In this document: positions 34,337 through 42,338 of the stretch, piece by piece | How the letters are laid out: every line of letters begins with the position of its first letter | Position numbering within the stretch: position 1 is the stretch's first letter | Source: Bacteriovoracaceae bacterium | GTDB taxonomy: Bacteria > Bdellovibrionota > Bacteriovoracia > Bacteriovoracales > Bacteriovoracaceae | Assembly (NCBI GenBank): GCA_023954635.1 | Contig: JAGSHI010000015.1 | Location: 1-42,338, forward strand | Length of the DNA: 42,338 nt | Direction of reading: 5' to 3' | Position numbers and translations under genes: made by a program | Notes under the pieces: generated by a model | Told to the model about the DNA's origin: nothing | Database searches by the model: none | The model's input: only the letters and a program-made list of their open reading frames with translations

Positions 34337-34357
34337 ATGCCTTAAACTCAAAACCAA
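34329..34357 (-). promoter_or_regulatory. Possible hemW promoter, back to back with the peptidase promoter
   Basis: Minus strand: TTGGTT (34357-34352), 17-nt spacer, TATAGT (34334-34329), 40 nt before the TTG start. Its -10 overlaps the -10 of the plus-strand candidate, so the two promoters would compete for polymerase. Confidence 0.38.
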
Positions 34358-34371
34358 AAAATAGAAACTAT

Positions 34372-36948
34372 ATGAAACATCATCAAACGACTTTGGCCAA
34401 TGGCCTTCAAACACTTTTTATCGACTCTCCAGGTTACACCTCAGGAACTGTTCAAATCTGGTTCAGAGCTGGTAGTGCTCTTGAGAATAAAGAAAACCAA
34501 GGGATTGCCCACTTTTTAGAACATATGTTTTTTAAAGGAACGAAAAAAAGACCTGGTGCTGCTATCGCACATGAAGTTGAAAGTTTTGGTGGAGAGCTTA
34601 ATGCTTTCACGAGTTTTGATTATACTTGTTATTATATCAACTCTCCTAAGACACATTTGAATACCTCGGTAGAAATTCTACTTGATATGGTTTCCAATCC
34701 AATGTTCCTTCAAGAAGATCTCGAACCTGAAAGAGATGTAGTTTTTGAAGAGTTCAGAAGAAGTATTGATACCCCAGGACAGTTTGCTTTTAATAAACTT
34801 CAAAAATCTGCCTTTTCTGGTTCCTATTCTCATATGATTCTTGGGAATGAAAAAACCATAAAGAATTTCACTCGTGAACAATTGTTTGACTTCAGATCGA
34901 ACTATTACAATTTGGCGAATGCTTTTTTAGTTGTTAGTGGAGATTTAAAGGAAAAGAAAAAACTTCAAAAAACAATTGAATCGTTTAAGTTGCCTGAAGG
35001 AAAATCGAGTAGTTTCCCGAAGTTCAATCTTAAAAAGAAAACGACTATCGACATTCATCAAAAAGACGTTGTTATGGGGCAACTCTCCCTAGCTATTCAA
35101 GCCCCAAGTATAAAACATAAAGATGCTATCTCTGAAGATCTTGCCTTTACTTGTTTAGGACATGGAGAATCTTCAAAACTTTATAAGTCACTTGTTCTTG
35201 AAAACACTCTCGCCAATAATTGTGGTTGTAGCACAATGTTCATGGTTGATGGAGGTGTTCACTTTTTAAAAGCTAATTTCCCTATGGAAAATCTTAACAA
35301 GGTTTTAAATAGGCTTACTGACGTTATTAAAAGCACGACTAAAAATGGTCTTGAAAAAGACGATATTCATAAAGTAAAAAATCAATATGTTGCTTCAAAA
35401 ATTTATGAGATGGAATCTCTTGAGTCTTTTGCATTCTCATTAGGTCATAGTTATGCTCAAAATGGTGATATTAATGCAGAAGAAGAGTTTATTGATAAAG
35501 CGAGAAAAACGAGTAGTAGTGCAGTCAACATGTCTCTTCGAAAAATTTTCTCAAAGAATGTTCACTTAAGTCTACAGATACCAAGAAGTTCTGATATTTC
35601 CACTTCTCGTGAACACTTAAAGAAATTTGCTACTAATATCGAAAAAATTCAAAAAGGGCTTGAACAAAAATCAACCAAAGCTTTGGATATTAAAAAGTCT
35701 AAGCATGATCCACAAGTAAGATATATAAAAATTAAGAAAGGTGTTTCTCTTCTCTATAGACAAAATACGATGAATCCAACCTTTGCTCTTCAGGCCTATA
35801 TAAAAGGTGGCCTTACAGAAGAGACCGAAATCTCTGCTGGTAGTCACCATTTAATTAGCTCTCTTTTGACTAAGGGATTTGATAAAAGAAATTACAACGA
35901 TATAAAAACTCAGCTTGATACTCTTACTTCAAGCTTGTCAGGATTTTCCGGAAAAAATGCATACGGAATGATGATGCATGGACTGACTGAACATATGAGT
36001 AAACTTGTCCCTATGTTTGAAGGGAGTATATTAAGACCAGATTTTCCGTCAAAGTTTATTAAGCATGAAAAAGAAATAACTTTGCGGGCCATTCAGAATC
36101 AACAAGAAGATCCTGTTAGAATGTGTTTCAAAAATGTAGCTGATATTCTTTTTAATGGTCATCCATACGCGATGAACTTAATTGGAAATAAGGTCTCCAT
36201 AAAAAAGATTAGTAAGAAATCTCTTTCTGAACTTCATCATTCAAACCTAAAGAAAAAAGAAATACTTTTTACTTACTGTGGTGACCTAGAGTTAGATGAA
36301 ATTTTGAATTATCTAAAGCCCACATTTGACTCCCTAAAAGCCAGAACTGAAAAAAAGGTTTCTAAGAAAAAATATAAGCCCCTAACCGGCGAATATCGAT
36401 ACATTCCATTTGATAGAGAACAAACTCATATTTTTCATGGCGTACCTGTTGGTTCTTTAGGTAACAAGGAAAACTTGGTACTTAAAATGATTACAACACA
36501 TTTAAGTGGGCAAAGTAGTGAACTTTTTGTTGAAGTTAGAGATAGGCAAGGTCTTTGTTATACAGCACAACCTGTTCACTTCATGGCACTTGAAGGCGGT
36601 TACTGGGGTATCTATATGGCCAGTGGTTATGACAAGGTAACCAAAGCAATCGAAGCTATTAAATCTATTATTGCCAATATTGCTCAAAATGGAATTTCAA
36701 GGAAAGAGTTTCAACGAATAAAAGAGATGATCGAAGGACAAAACCAAGTCAATATCCAGACCAATGAAGATTATGCTGGAATTTATTCAGTACCGACACT
36801 TCAAGGACAAGGTCTAGATTATTTCTATAAAACGAATGAGCAAATCTCTAAAATGAGTTATGAAGATTTTCTAAAAGACTTAAGAAAAGTTTTCAATAGA
36901 AAATGGAGCTCTGTTATTGTTGGAAGAAACGAGACTACGAAGCCTTAA
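34372..36948 (+). CDS. M16-family zinc metallopeptidase, double length
   Basis: The 858-residue protein contains two M16 units in one chain. The N-terminal unit carries the inverted zinc motif HFLEH (H47, E50, H51) in GIAHFLEHMFFKGTKKRPG, with the third ligand glutamate in ERDVVFEEF (about 127). The C-terminal unit (about 440-858) has the fold (GGLTEETEISAGSHHLISSL; DRQGLCYTAQPVHFMALEGG) but no HxxEH, so it should be the non-catalytic half, as in clam-shell M16 enzymes such as PqqL. No signal peptide is seen, so it may be cytoplasmic. The Shine-Dalgarno is weak. The substrate is unknown. Its 3' end overlaps the convergent gene by 14 bp. Confidence 0.9.
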   Translation: MKHHQTTLANGLQTLFIDSPGYTSGTVQIWFRAGSALENKENQGIAHFLEHMFFKGTKKRPGAAIAHEVESFGGELNAFTSFDYTCYYINSPKTHLNTSVEILLDMVSNPMFLQEDLEPERDVVFEEFRRSIDTPGQFAFNKLQKSAFSGSYSHMILGNEKTIKNFTREQLFDFRSNYYNLANAFLVVSGDLKEKKKLQKTIESFKLPEGKSSSFPKFNLKKKTTIDIHQKDVVMGQLSLAIQAPSIKHKDAISEDLAFTCLGHGESSKLYKSLVLENTLANNCGCSTMFMVDGGVHFLKANFPMENLNKVLNRLTDVIKSTTKNGLEKDDIHKVKNQYVASKIYEMESLESFAFSLGHSYAQNGDINAEEEFIDKARKTSSSAVNMSLRKIFSKNVHLSLQIPRSSDISTSREHLKKFATNIEKIQKGLEQKSTKALDIKKSKHDPQVRYIKIKKGVSLLYRQNTMNPTFALQAYIKGGLTEETEISAGSHHLISSLLTKGFDKRNYNDIKTQLDTLTSSLSGFSGKNAYGMMMHGLTEHMSKLVPMFEGSILRPDFPSKFIKHEKEITLRAIQNQQEDPVRMCFKNVADILFNGHPYAMNLIGNKVSIKKISKKSLSELHHSNLKKKEILFTYCGDLELDEILNYLKPTFDSLKARTEKKVSKKKYKPLTGEYRYIPFDREQTHIFHGVPVGSLGNKENLVLKMITTHLSGQSSELFVEVRDRQGLCYTAQPVHFMALEGGYWGIYMASGYDKVTKAIEAIKSIIANIAQNGISRKEFQRIKEMIEGQNQVNIQTNEDYAGIYSVPTLQGQGLDYFYKTNEQISKMSYEDFLKDLRKVFNRKWSSVIVGRNETTKP

Positions 36949-37480
36949 TTTTATTTTTGTCTGAGACAAATAAAATCATTTCGTTATTAACTCCATCCAT
37001 ATTGTTCTGCTTGGATACAACATTCATCATTAATGTAATCTTATCGAATGTATTTGATAATAAATCAAAGAACTTTGGTATCTGATAAACTTGCGGAACA
37101 ATTGTATTAAGTCTGCTGTAAGCGATTTGACCAATCTCTTGATAATATTTTGTATCAATAATTTTCTTATTTAAGGACTCCGAAAAATAGCCACAAAGAA
37201 AAAGAGCAGTATCACCTATATCTCGATACATCCTTTTTTGGTTTGTTCTCGTCATGCTTGCTGTTTCTAATAACTTCAAACCTAAAGTCTTATCTCTAAC
37301 TTTTCCATCCTCAGTATGCTCAAAATACTGAATAGACTCTCCAAACCGGTCCATCACGAGGCTAGAATAATAGATAGTTTCCCCAGGCAAAGGGTTAGTA
37401 GATTTCTTATTGAGATCACTTAATTGATCAAAGAAATAGGTCTGCAAGGAAGATTCAAGTATAAGATTCTCTTTCGACAC
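36935..37480 (-). CDS. Conserved-looking protein of unknown function
   Basis: I do not recognise this 181-residue protein. It has no signal peptide or membrane segment and looks mostly helical: ESSLQTYFFDQLSDLNKK, LGLKLLETASMTRTNQKRMY, DTALFLCGYFSESLNKK, and a hydrophobic-patterned IPKFFDLLSNTFDKITLMMN. No catalytic motif stands out. The start is GTG with a very good AAGGAGG 5 nt upstream and an extended -10 (TGGTACAAT) just before, so it is clearly a gene. It is monocistronic on the minus strand between two plus-strand genes and overlaps the end of the M16 peptidase gene by 14 bp. Confidence 0.75.
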   Translation of the reverse strand: MSKENLILESSLQTYFFDQLSDLNKKSTNPLPGETIYYSSLVMDRFGESIQYFEHTEDGKVRDKTLGLKLLETASMTRTNQKRMYRDIGDTALFLCGYFSESLNKKIIDTKYYQEIGQIAYSRLNTIVPQVYQIPKFFDLLSNTFDKITLMMNVVSKQNNMDGVNNEMILFVSDKNKIKAS

Positions 37481-37498
37481 TAAGGCCTCCTTCCTTAT

Positions 37499-37507
37499 AT
37501 TGTACCA
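37499..37507 (-). promoter_or_regulatory. Extended -10 promoter of the 181-residue protein gene
   Basis: Minus strand TGGTACAAT (37507-37499) matches TGnTAnAAT and lies 18 nt before the GTG start, leaving a leader of roughly 11-12 nt that still contains the Shine-Dalgarno. The -35 region is poor. I see no clear promoter for the divergent mutase gene in the remaining 37508-37622. Confidence 0.5.
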
Positions 37508-37622
37508 AAAGACTCAAAATCACCTGAATCTGGAAAATCTTGCCCTATTTTCAGGACATTACGCCACGCAAAATGGGCAAATCCTTTAAAGATTCCGTTG
37601 TAACTGCTAATAATGAGGAAAC

Positions 37623-39812
37623 TTGATAACAATACCAATGGATAGAAATATGGCCAATGACTACAAGCCGGCAGGTTCCGATCTCACAAAATGGAAAGAT
37701 TTGGTTACCAAGGAGTCCAAGGGACTTAAGGCAGAAGACTTCACATGGAAAACACCTGAGGGTGTAGACATAAAATCTCTCTACACTAAAGAGGATTTAG
37801 ATGACTGCCAGTTTGCCAACACAATGCCAGGCTTTGAACCATTTGTTAGAGGCCCTAGGGCAACTATGTATACAGGCAGGCCTTGGACTATTAGACAATA
37901 CGCTGGATTTTCAACCGCAGAAGAGTCTAATCAATTTTATAAACAAGCATTAAAAAATGGAGGCCAAGGGGTCTCTGTTGCATTTGATCTAGCGACTCAT
38001 AGAGGTTACGACTCAGATCATCCTCGCGTAAAAGGTGACGTTGGTAAAGCTGGTGTTGCAATCGATTCTGTAGAAGATATGAAAATTCTTTTTGATGAGA
38101 TTCCTCTCGATAAAGTTTCTGTTTCTATGACTATGAATGGTGCTGTTCTTCCAATACTTGCCAACTATATCGTTGCGGCAGAAGAACAAGGTGTTAAACC
38201 TGAACAGCTTTCTGGAACTATCCAAAACGATATTCTTAAAGAGTTCATGGTGAGAAATACTTACATTCATCCGCCAACTCCAAGCATGAGAATCATATCA
38301 GACATTTTTTCTTATACAGCAAAACATATGCCTCGATTCAACTCAATAAGCATCTCTGGCTATCATATGCAAGAAGCTGGAGCTGATGCAGCTCTTGAAC
38401 TCGCCTACACACTTGCTGATGGAAAAGAATACGTTGATACGGCAATTGAATCAGGAATGAAAATCGACGACTTTGCTCCTAGGCTTTCTTTCTTTTTTGG
38501 CATTGGTATGAACTTCTACATGGAGATTGCCAAGCTTCGAGCGGCACGATTACTTTGGTCAAAAATTATTGATCAACACAATCCAACAAATATTAAATCG
38601 AAAATGCTTCGTACACATTGCCAGACAAGTGGATGGTCATTAACAGAACAAGACCCATACAATAATGTAATCCGTACAACGATTGAAGCTATGGCCGCTG
38701 TTTTCGGTGGAACTCAATCACTACATACAAACTCATTTGATGAGGCCATTGCACTACCGAGTAAGTTTTCTTCTAGGATTGCGAGAAATACTCAAATAAT
38801 CCTTCAAGAAGAAACCGGAATTACCAAAACAATTGACCCATGGGGCGGGTCTTTTATGATGGAAAAGTTGACGCAAGATCTTGCAGATAAAGCCTGGTCT
38901 ATCATAGAAGAAATTGACCAACTCGGAGGAATGGCAAAGGCCATTGAATCTGGTCGTCCTAAATTAGAAATCGAAAAATCTGCTGCTTCCAAACAAGCTC
39001 GAATAGATCTTGGTGAAGATGTCATCGTTGGTGTTAATAAATATACACTTAATGCTGAAGATGAAGAGCATATTGAAATTCTTGAGGTAGATAATGAAGC
39101 CGTTCGTGAGTCTCAACTCAAAAGACTAGCGGAGATTAAGAAAACAAGAGACAATAAAAAAGTAGAAGAAACTCTTTTGGACCTTACAAATTACGCAAAA
39201 AGTGGAAATGGAAATGGCCTAGAGTTAGCAGTAGCTGCAGCAAAAGCAAGGGCCACTGTTGGAGAAATTACTCTTGCCCTAGAAAAAGAATGGGGAAGAT
39301 TTAAAGCAACTTCTCAGACTGTTTCTGGAGTTTATGGAAGTGCTTTCAAAGAGGACAAGGATTGGGGAATGCTAAAAGACACAATTGAAGCATTTGAAAA
39401 AAGCCAAGGAAGAAGGCCAAGAATGCTTGTCGCAAAAATGGGACAAGACGGTCACGATCGTGGCGCGAAAGTTATTGCCACCGCCTTCAGCGACATTGGT
39501 TTTGATATTGATCTCGCTCCACTGTTTTCTACCCCTGAAGAAGTAGCTAAACAAGCAGTCGAAAATGATGTCCATGTCATTGGTGTTTCAAGCCAAGCGG
39601 CTGGACACAAAACTCTTGTACCCGATTTGATAGGTGAACTAAAAAAATTAAATGCTGAAGATATCATTGTAGTTGTGGGTGGGGTTATTCCTAAACAAGA
39701 CTACGATTTTTTAACTAAGGCAGGTGTAAAAGGCATTTTTGGACCAGGAACTCCTGTGCTTGAGTCGGCCACAAATATAATTAAATCTATTGAAGAGAAT
39801 ACGAAAAAATGA
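37623..39812 (+). CDS. scpA: Methylmalonyl-CoA mutase, adenosylcobalamin dependent
   Basis: Interconverts (R)-methylmalonyl-CoA and succinyl-CoA. The 729-residue protein has the complete large-subunit layout. The N-terminal TIM barrel contains [20 protein letters not shown], whose tyrosine and Arg-Gln context favour methylmalonyl- over isobutyryl-CoA, [19 protein letters not shown] and [14 protein letters not shown] with the active-site histidine. The C-terminal B12 domain has DGHDRG (axial ligand H611), [11 protein letters not shown] and VVVGGVIP. No small subunit gene is adjacent, so it is probably a homodimer. The TTG at 37623 follows GAGGAA closely; ATGs at 37638 and 37650 are alternatives. 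It overlaps meaB by 4 bp. Confidence 0.95.
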   Translation: MITIPMDRNMANDYKPAGSDLTKWKDLVTKESKGLKAEDFTWKTPEGVDIKSLYTKEDLDDCQFANTMPGFEPFVRGPRATMYTGRPWTIRQYAGFSTAEESNQFYKQALKNGGQGVSVAFDLATHRGYDSDHPRVKGDVGKAGVAIDSVEDMKILFDEIPLDKVSVSMTMNGAVLPILANYIVAAEEQGVKPEQLSGTIQNDILKEFMVRNTYIHPPTPSMRIISDIFSYTAKHMPRFNSISISGYHMQEAGADAALELAYTLADGKEYVDTAIESGMKIDDFAPRLSFFFGIGMNFYMEIAKLRAARLLWSKIIDQHNPTNIKSKMLRTHCQTSGWSLTEQDPYNNVIRTTIEAMAAVFGGTQSLHTNSFDEAIALPSKFSSRIARNTQIILQEETGITKTIDPWGGSFMMEKLTQDLADKAWSIIEEIDQLGGMAKAIESGRPKLEIEKSAASKQARIDLGEDVIVGVNKYTLNAEDEEHIEILEVDNEAVRESQLKRLAEIKKTRDNKKVEETLLDLTNYAKSGNGNGLELAVAAAKARATVGEITLALEKEWGRFKATSQTVSGVYGSAFKEDKDWGMLKDTIEAFEKSQGRRPRMLVAKMGQDGHDRGAKVIATAFSDIGFDIDLAPLFSTPEEVAKQAVENDVHVIGVSSQAAGHKTLVPDLIGELKKLNAEDIIVVVGGVIPKQDYDFLTKAGVKGIFGPGTPVLESATNIIKSIEENTKK

Positions 39813-40771
39813 CAATTGATTTAAAGAAATTAAAATCAGGTGATAGAAGAACTTTGGCGAAAGCGATTACTCTCGTTGAAAGCCAAAATACCGAGCACCA
39901 AAAAGAAGCTCAAGCGCTAATCAAGTCCATTTTACCTTCAACTGGAAATAGTTTTCGTATCGGAATATCTGGTTCTCCAGGAGTTGGGAAGTCGACTTTT
40001 ATCGAGGCCCTAGGAAAAGAGTTAACAGAGTCCGGAAAAAAAGTTGCAGTACTTGCAGTTGACCCTACTTCACCTATAAGTGGAGGTTCTATTCTTGGTG
40101 ACAAAACAAGAATGGAAGAATTGAGTCAGGACAAAAATGCTTTTATTCGCCCTTCCCCTAGCAGTGGATCTCTAGGAGGCATTGCTTTTAAGACAAGAGA
40201 GGCCCTTCTTTTGTGTGAGGCCGCTGGTTTTGAAATTATTCTTATTGAAACTGTTGGTGTGGGACAAAGTGAATTTGAAGTGGCAGATCTTGTCGATTAT
40301 TTCACACTACTCATGCTTCCAGGTGGTGGAGATGAATTACAAGGTATTAAAAAAGGTATTTTAGAGTTGGCTGACGTTGTAGTTGTTAACAAGGCCGATA
40401 GAAACAATAAAGAGAATGCTGAGAATACAAAACAAGATTATCAAAACGCATTTAACTTGATGGCCGGTCACGATAAAGACGTCATTCAAGTAATGACTTG
40501 CTCGGCCCTTGAAAAGCAAAATATAAAAGAAGTTTATTCACATGTTTTCAAACAATTAGAAGAAAAGAACAAAGATGGTTCCCTCTCTGTAAGAAGACAG
40601 GATCAAAATAAAAGCTGGTTTAAAAGACTGGTTGATGAATTGTTAAAGAAATCCTTTTTTCAGGATCCTACTACTCTTAAATTGTACGAAGAGTTGTTAA
40701 CCAAAGTAGCTGAGAATAAAATGAACCCATTAGAAGCTGCAACAAATGTTATGAAGAAGTTTTTACCTTAA
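39809..40771 (+). CDS. meaB: MeaB/ArgK-type GTPase, chaperone of methylmalonyl-CoA mutase
   Basis: G3E-family GTPase that loads and protects the cobalamin cofactor of the mutase. The 320-residue product has the P-loop GSPGVGKS (55-62), [37 protein letters not shown], the Walker B/G3 region [31 protein letters not shown] and the guanine-specificity motif NKAD. This is the standard MeaB/ArgK order and length. The ATG overlaps the mutase stop by 4 bp (ATGA), so expression is coupled, and the pairing with its target enzyme is the usual one. The 3' end overlaps the convergent lysophospholipase gene by 9 bp. Confidence 0.96.
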   Translation: MTIDLKKLKSGDRRTLAKAITLVESQNTEHQKEAQALIKSILPSTGNSFRIGISGSPGVGKSTFIEALGKELTESGKKVAVLAVDPTSPISGGSILGDKTRMEELSQDKNAFIRPSPSSGSLGGIAFKTREALLLCEAAGFEIILIETVGVGQSEFEVADLVDYFTLLMLPGGGDELQGIKKGILELADVVVVNKADRNNKENAENTKQDYQNAFNLMAGHDKDVIQVMTCSALEKQNIKEVYSHVFKQLEEKNKDGSLSVRRQDQNKSWFKRLVDELLKKSFFQDPTTLKLYEELLTKVAENKMNPLEAATNVMKKFLP

Positions 40772-41698
40772 AAATTCCAGGATCTCTTTCATCGCATTCT
40801 CTCTTATTTCATCCGACTCCATAAGAATTTCGTGCTTTGCACCTTCAAAACGTATTTTTCTACAGTTTTTCAGTTTGCAGAGTTTATTTTGCCTTCGGCT
40901 TCTTACAAAAGTGTCATCACTCGCCTGAAGAAGAAGAATTGGAACATCTCTAAGTTTCTTTTTTCTCTTAGATATTTTTCTTCCTGCAACAAGCGCTTCA
41001 ATAACCCAATTATTAGTTGGGCCACCCATAACCAAAGAGAGATCCTTTTTTTCAATATCTCTGGCCATTTCAAAACGAACTTCAGAATGAGTTACTTCAT
41101 TATTTAAAAATGGAAACTCAACAGAGCCTCTTCCTGCACCTTGAACATAGTTTTCACCAAGACCGACAAGGTTAAGCGCTCTCATAAAGTTAATTGTAAA
41201 AGTGTGAGAGAAACTTCCTGTCTCAACTTCAAGCATAGGAGCTACTGCGACTATCTTATCAAAAGTTCTGCCTTTTAAAATATGATGATAAAGGCCAATT
41301 GCTCCCCCCATTGAGTGAGCAATAAGAAATATCTTTTCATAACCTTGATTAAGAACATTCTCTTGAAGAAATCTGTCAAAGTCTTCTATATAGTCTTCAA
41401 AGTTTTTTACATAACCTTTGTGAGGGTCAACTAACATTCTTCCAGAGAAGCCCTGCCCTCTGTGATCCATCAAATAAATATCACATTCTTTATCTTTTAG
41501 ATCATAGGCGACTTCGGCATATTTTCGAGTAGGTTCAGTACGACCTGGAATAATGACAATGGCCCTTTTCATACCTCTTCTAATGGAATGAAAGTGAATC
41601 TTTATATCATCGACACCTGGAAATTCTCCCGATTGACCTTGATCATAAAAAGGGAAAACATCTTTCATTAATTTTTCTTTGTAATTATCTTCAATCAT
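40763..41698 (-). CDS. pldB: Alpha/beta hydrolase, PldB-like lysophospholipase
   Basis: Serine hydrolase expected to cleave the remaining acyl chain of lysophospholipids or monoacylglycerols. The 311-residue product carries [39 protein letters not shown] followed by [14 protein letters not shown], very close to PldB (lysophospholipase L2), the nucleophile S129 in AHSMGG, an aspartate in LQASDDTFV and the histidine in EGAKHEILM. No signal peptide is seen, so it is cytoplasmic or on the inner face of the membrane. The ATG at 41698 is chosen; a TTG nine codons earlier would overlap the upstream gene and has no Shine-Dalgarno. It ends overlapping meaB by 9 bp. Confidence 0.85.
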   Translation of the reverse strand: MIEDNYKEKLMKDVFPFYDQGQSGEFPGVDDIKIHFHSIRRGMKRAIVIIPGRTEPTRKYAEVAYDLKDKECDIYLMDHRGQGFSGRMLVDPHKGYVKNFEDYIEDFDRFLQENVLNQGYEKIFLIAHSMGGAIGLYHHILKGRTFDKIVAVAPMLEVETGSFSHTFTINFMRALNLVGLGENYVQGAGRGSVEFPFLNNEVTHSEVRFEMARDIEKKDLSLVMGGPTNNWVIEALVAGRKISKRKKKLRDVPILLLQASDDTFVRSRRQNKLCKLKNCRKIRFEGAKHEILMESDEIRENAMKEILEFLR

Positions 41699-41708
41699 AT
41701 TTTTTGAA

Positions 41709-42083
41709 TTATCTTGATTCCGCAACTGATGGTGAGCATATCAACTCTAAGAGATAACCTGTCTTCTTTTCTTCTGCTATCGCAAATGTGTTCACTTGCA
41801 TTCTGGTAAATTTCTTTTTAGGACATATTAACTTACTAGAAATATAAGCGGGTCCTTTTCCGTAGATGCAATCAATACTTCTCGCAAAGCTATCCTTGCC
41901 CTCGGATTCATTACTCAAGTAGCATCTCCACTCAGTTTTCTCTAAGTCTATTTTAAGACGTTTAGTGCTTTGAACTTTGAATCTTTTAATCTTTTGTTTG
42001 GCATCAACAATGCTGACCTCCCACTGAGGAGCTGCATATGCTGATGCCATTATAAAAAATGTAAGTAGAAACTTACCTGTCAT
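41709..42083 (-). CDS. Small secreted protein of unknown function
   Basis: I do not recognise this 124-residue protein. It has a clear signal peptide (MTGKFLLTFFIMASAYA, cleavage before APQWEV), so the mature protein of about 105 residues is periplasmic or secreted. The mature part is beta-rich and has four cysteines (WRCYLSN, SIDCIYG, KLICPKKK, LELICSPS), which could form two disulfides. No catalytic motif is visible. The start overlaps the hflC stop region by 11 bp, so it is translated from the hflC message, and the PldB-like gene follows 10 bp after its stop. Confidence 0.75.
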   Translation of the reverse strand: MTGKFLLTFFIMASAYAAPQWEVSIVDAKQKIKRFKVQSTKRLKIDLEKTEWRCYLSNESEGKDSFARSIDCIYGKGPAYISSKLICPKKKFTRMQVNTFAIAEEKKTGYLLELICSPSVAESR

Positions 42084-42338
42084 TCTTAAAATACTTCAGA
42101 AATTGAGAGTCAGAAGAAAGAATGAATTTACCTTCAGCATTCATCGATCTCTTATAGGCATCCATGCTTCTTATAAATTCATAGAATTTTGGATCAACTC
42201 TAAAAGACTTGGCATAAATAGCTGAAGCGAGACCTTCGGCCTTACCTTTTATTTCTTCAGCTTTTCGATAGGCTTCAGACTCAATCTTTCTAAGATCTTT
42301 AAACATTCGACCTTCAATCTTAGCTTTTTCACCTTGAC
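42073..42338 (-). CDS. hflC: Membrane protease regulator HflC, C-terminal end (5' end beyond window)
   Basis: SPFH/band-7 protein that with HflK surrounds and modulates the FtsH protease. Only the last 87 residues are present, and the frame is open to the window edge. They contain the HflC C-terminal pattern: QGEKAKIEGRMFKDLRKIES, EAYRKAEEIKGKAEGLASAI, YAKSFRVDPKFYEFIRSMDA, YKRSMNAEGKFILSSDSQFL. A/E/K-rich coiled coil followed by DPxFYxFxRSxxAY is characteristic of HflC and HflK; the ending shortly after SDSQFLKYF favours HflC. The next gene starts 11 bp before its end. Confidence 0.82.
   Translation of the reverse strand, partial: QGEKAKIEGRMFKDLRKIESEAYRKAEEIKGKAEGLASAIYAKSFRVDPKFYEFIRSMDAYKRSMNAEGKFILSSDSQFLKYFKNDR

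Overview
The window reads as chromosomal DNA of an AT-rich Gram-negative bacterium. It has outer-membrane biogenesis genes (lolA, several lipoproteins, an LpoA/LppC-like protein), mreB, nagZ and a soluble lytic transglycosylase, together with FHA, PP2C and TadC signalling/secretion genes and many very acidic linkers. The combination fits the Bdellovibrionota, most likely the Bacteriovorax/Halobacteriovorax side. That placement is inference from gene content and composition; there is no rRNA to test it. I see no phage, insertion sequence or CRISPR array.

Left part (1-10.9 kb): partial rimO (-) diverges from a lipoprotein lytic transglycosylase (+). A minus-strand pair smc-lolA follows, with a long hairpin over the lolA ribosome-binding site. 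After a small acidic protein (+) and its terminator comes a gene-free stretch (8422-8762) full of inverted repeats that runs into a tRNA-Pro(UGG) gene, then rdgB and rph on the minus strand. birA is on the plus strand.

Middle (10.9-24.8 kb): a minus-strand signalling block encodes TadC, a DUF192 protein, three FHA-domain membrane proteins, a PP2C phosphatase and a receiver-domain protein with a huge acidic linker. Most of its genes touch or overlap. No Ser/Thr kinase is present to pair with the phosphatase and the phosphothreonine readers. Upstream on the same strand lie nagZ, a lipoprotein, a PilZ-like protein, mreB and an AMP nucleosidase with a lysine-rich N-terminal tail.

Right part (24.8-42.3 kb): a 35-residue, extremely basic protein is driven from a promoter that shares its -35 bases with the divergent AMP nucleosidase promoter. 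An HprK-like P-loop protein and a family 2 glycosyltransferase diverge, both apparently from leaderless promoters. Then come an LpoA/LppC-like lipoprotein, the chaperone operon grpE-dnaK-dnaJ with a perfect palindrome between dnaK and dnaJ, hemW, a double-length M16 peptidase, an unrecognised protein, methylmalonyl-CoA mutase with its chaperone MeaB, a PldB-like lysophospholipase, a small secreted protein and the end of hflC.

General traits: five of the seven convergent boundaries have 3' ends that overlap by 8-14 bp, and several genes start at TTG or GTG behind a good Shine-Dalgarno sequence, so several starts here are placed downstream of the longest open frame.
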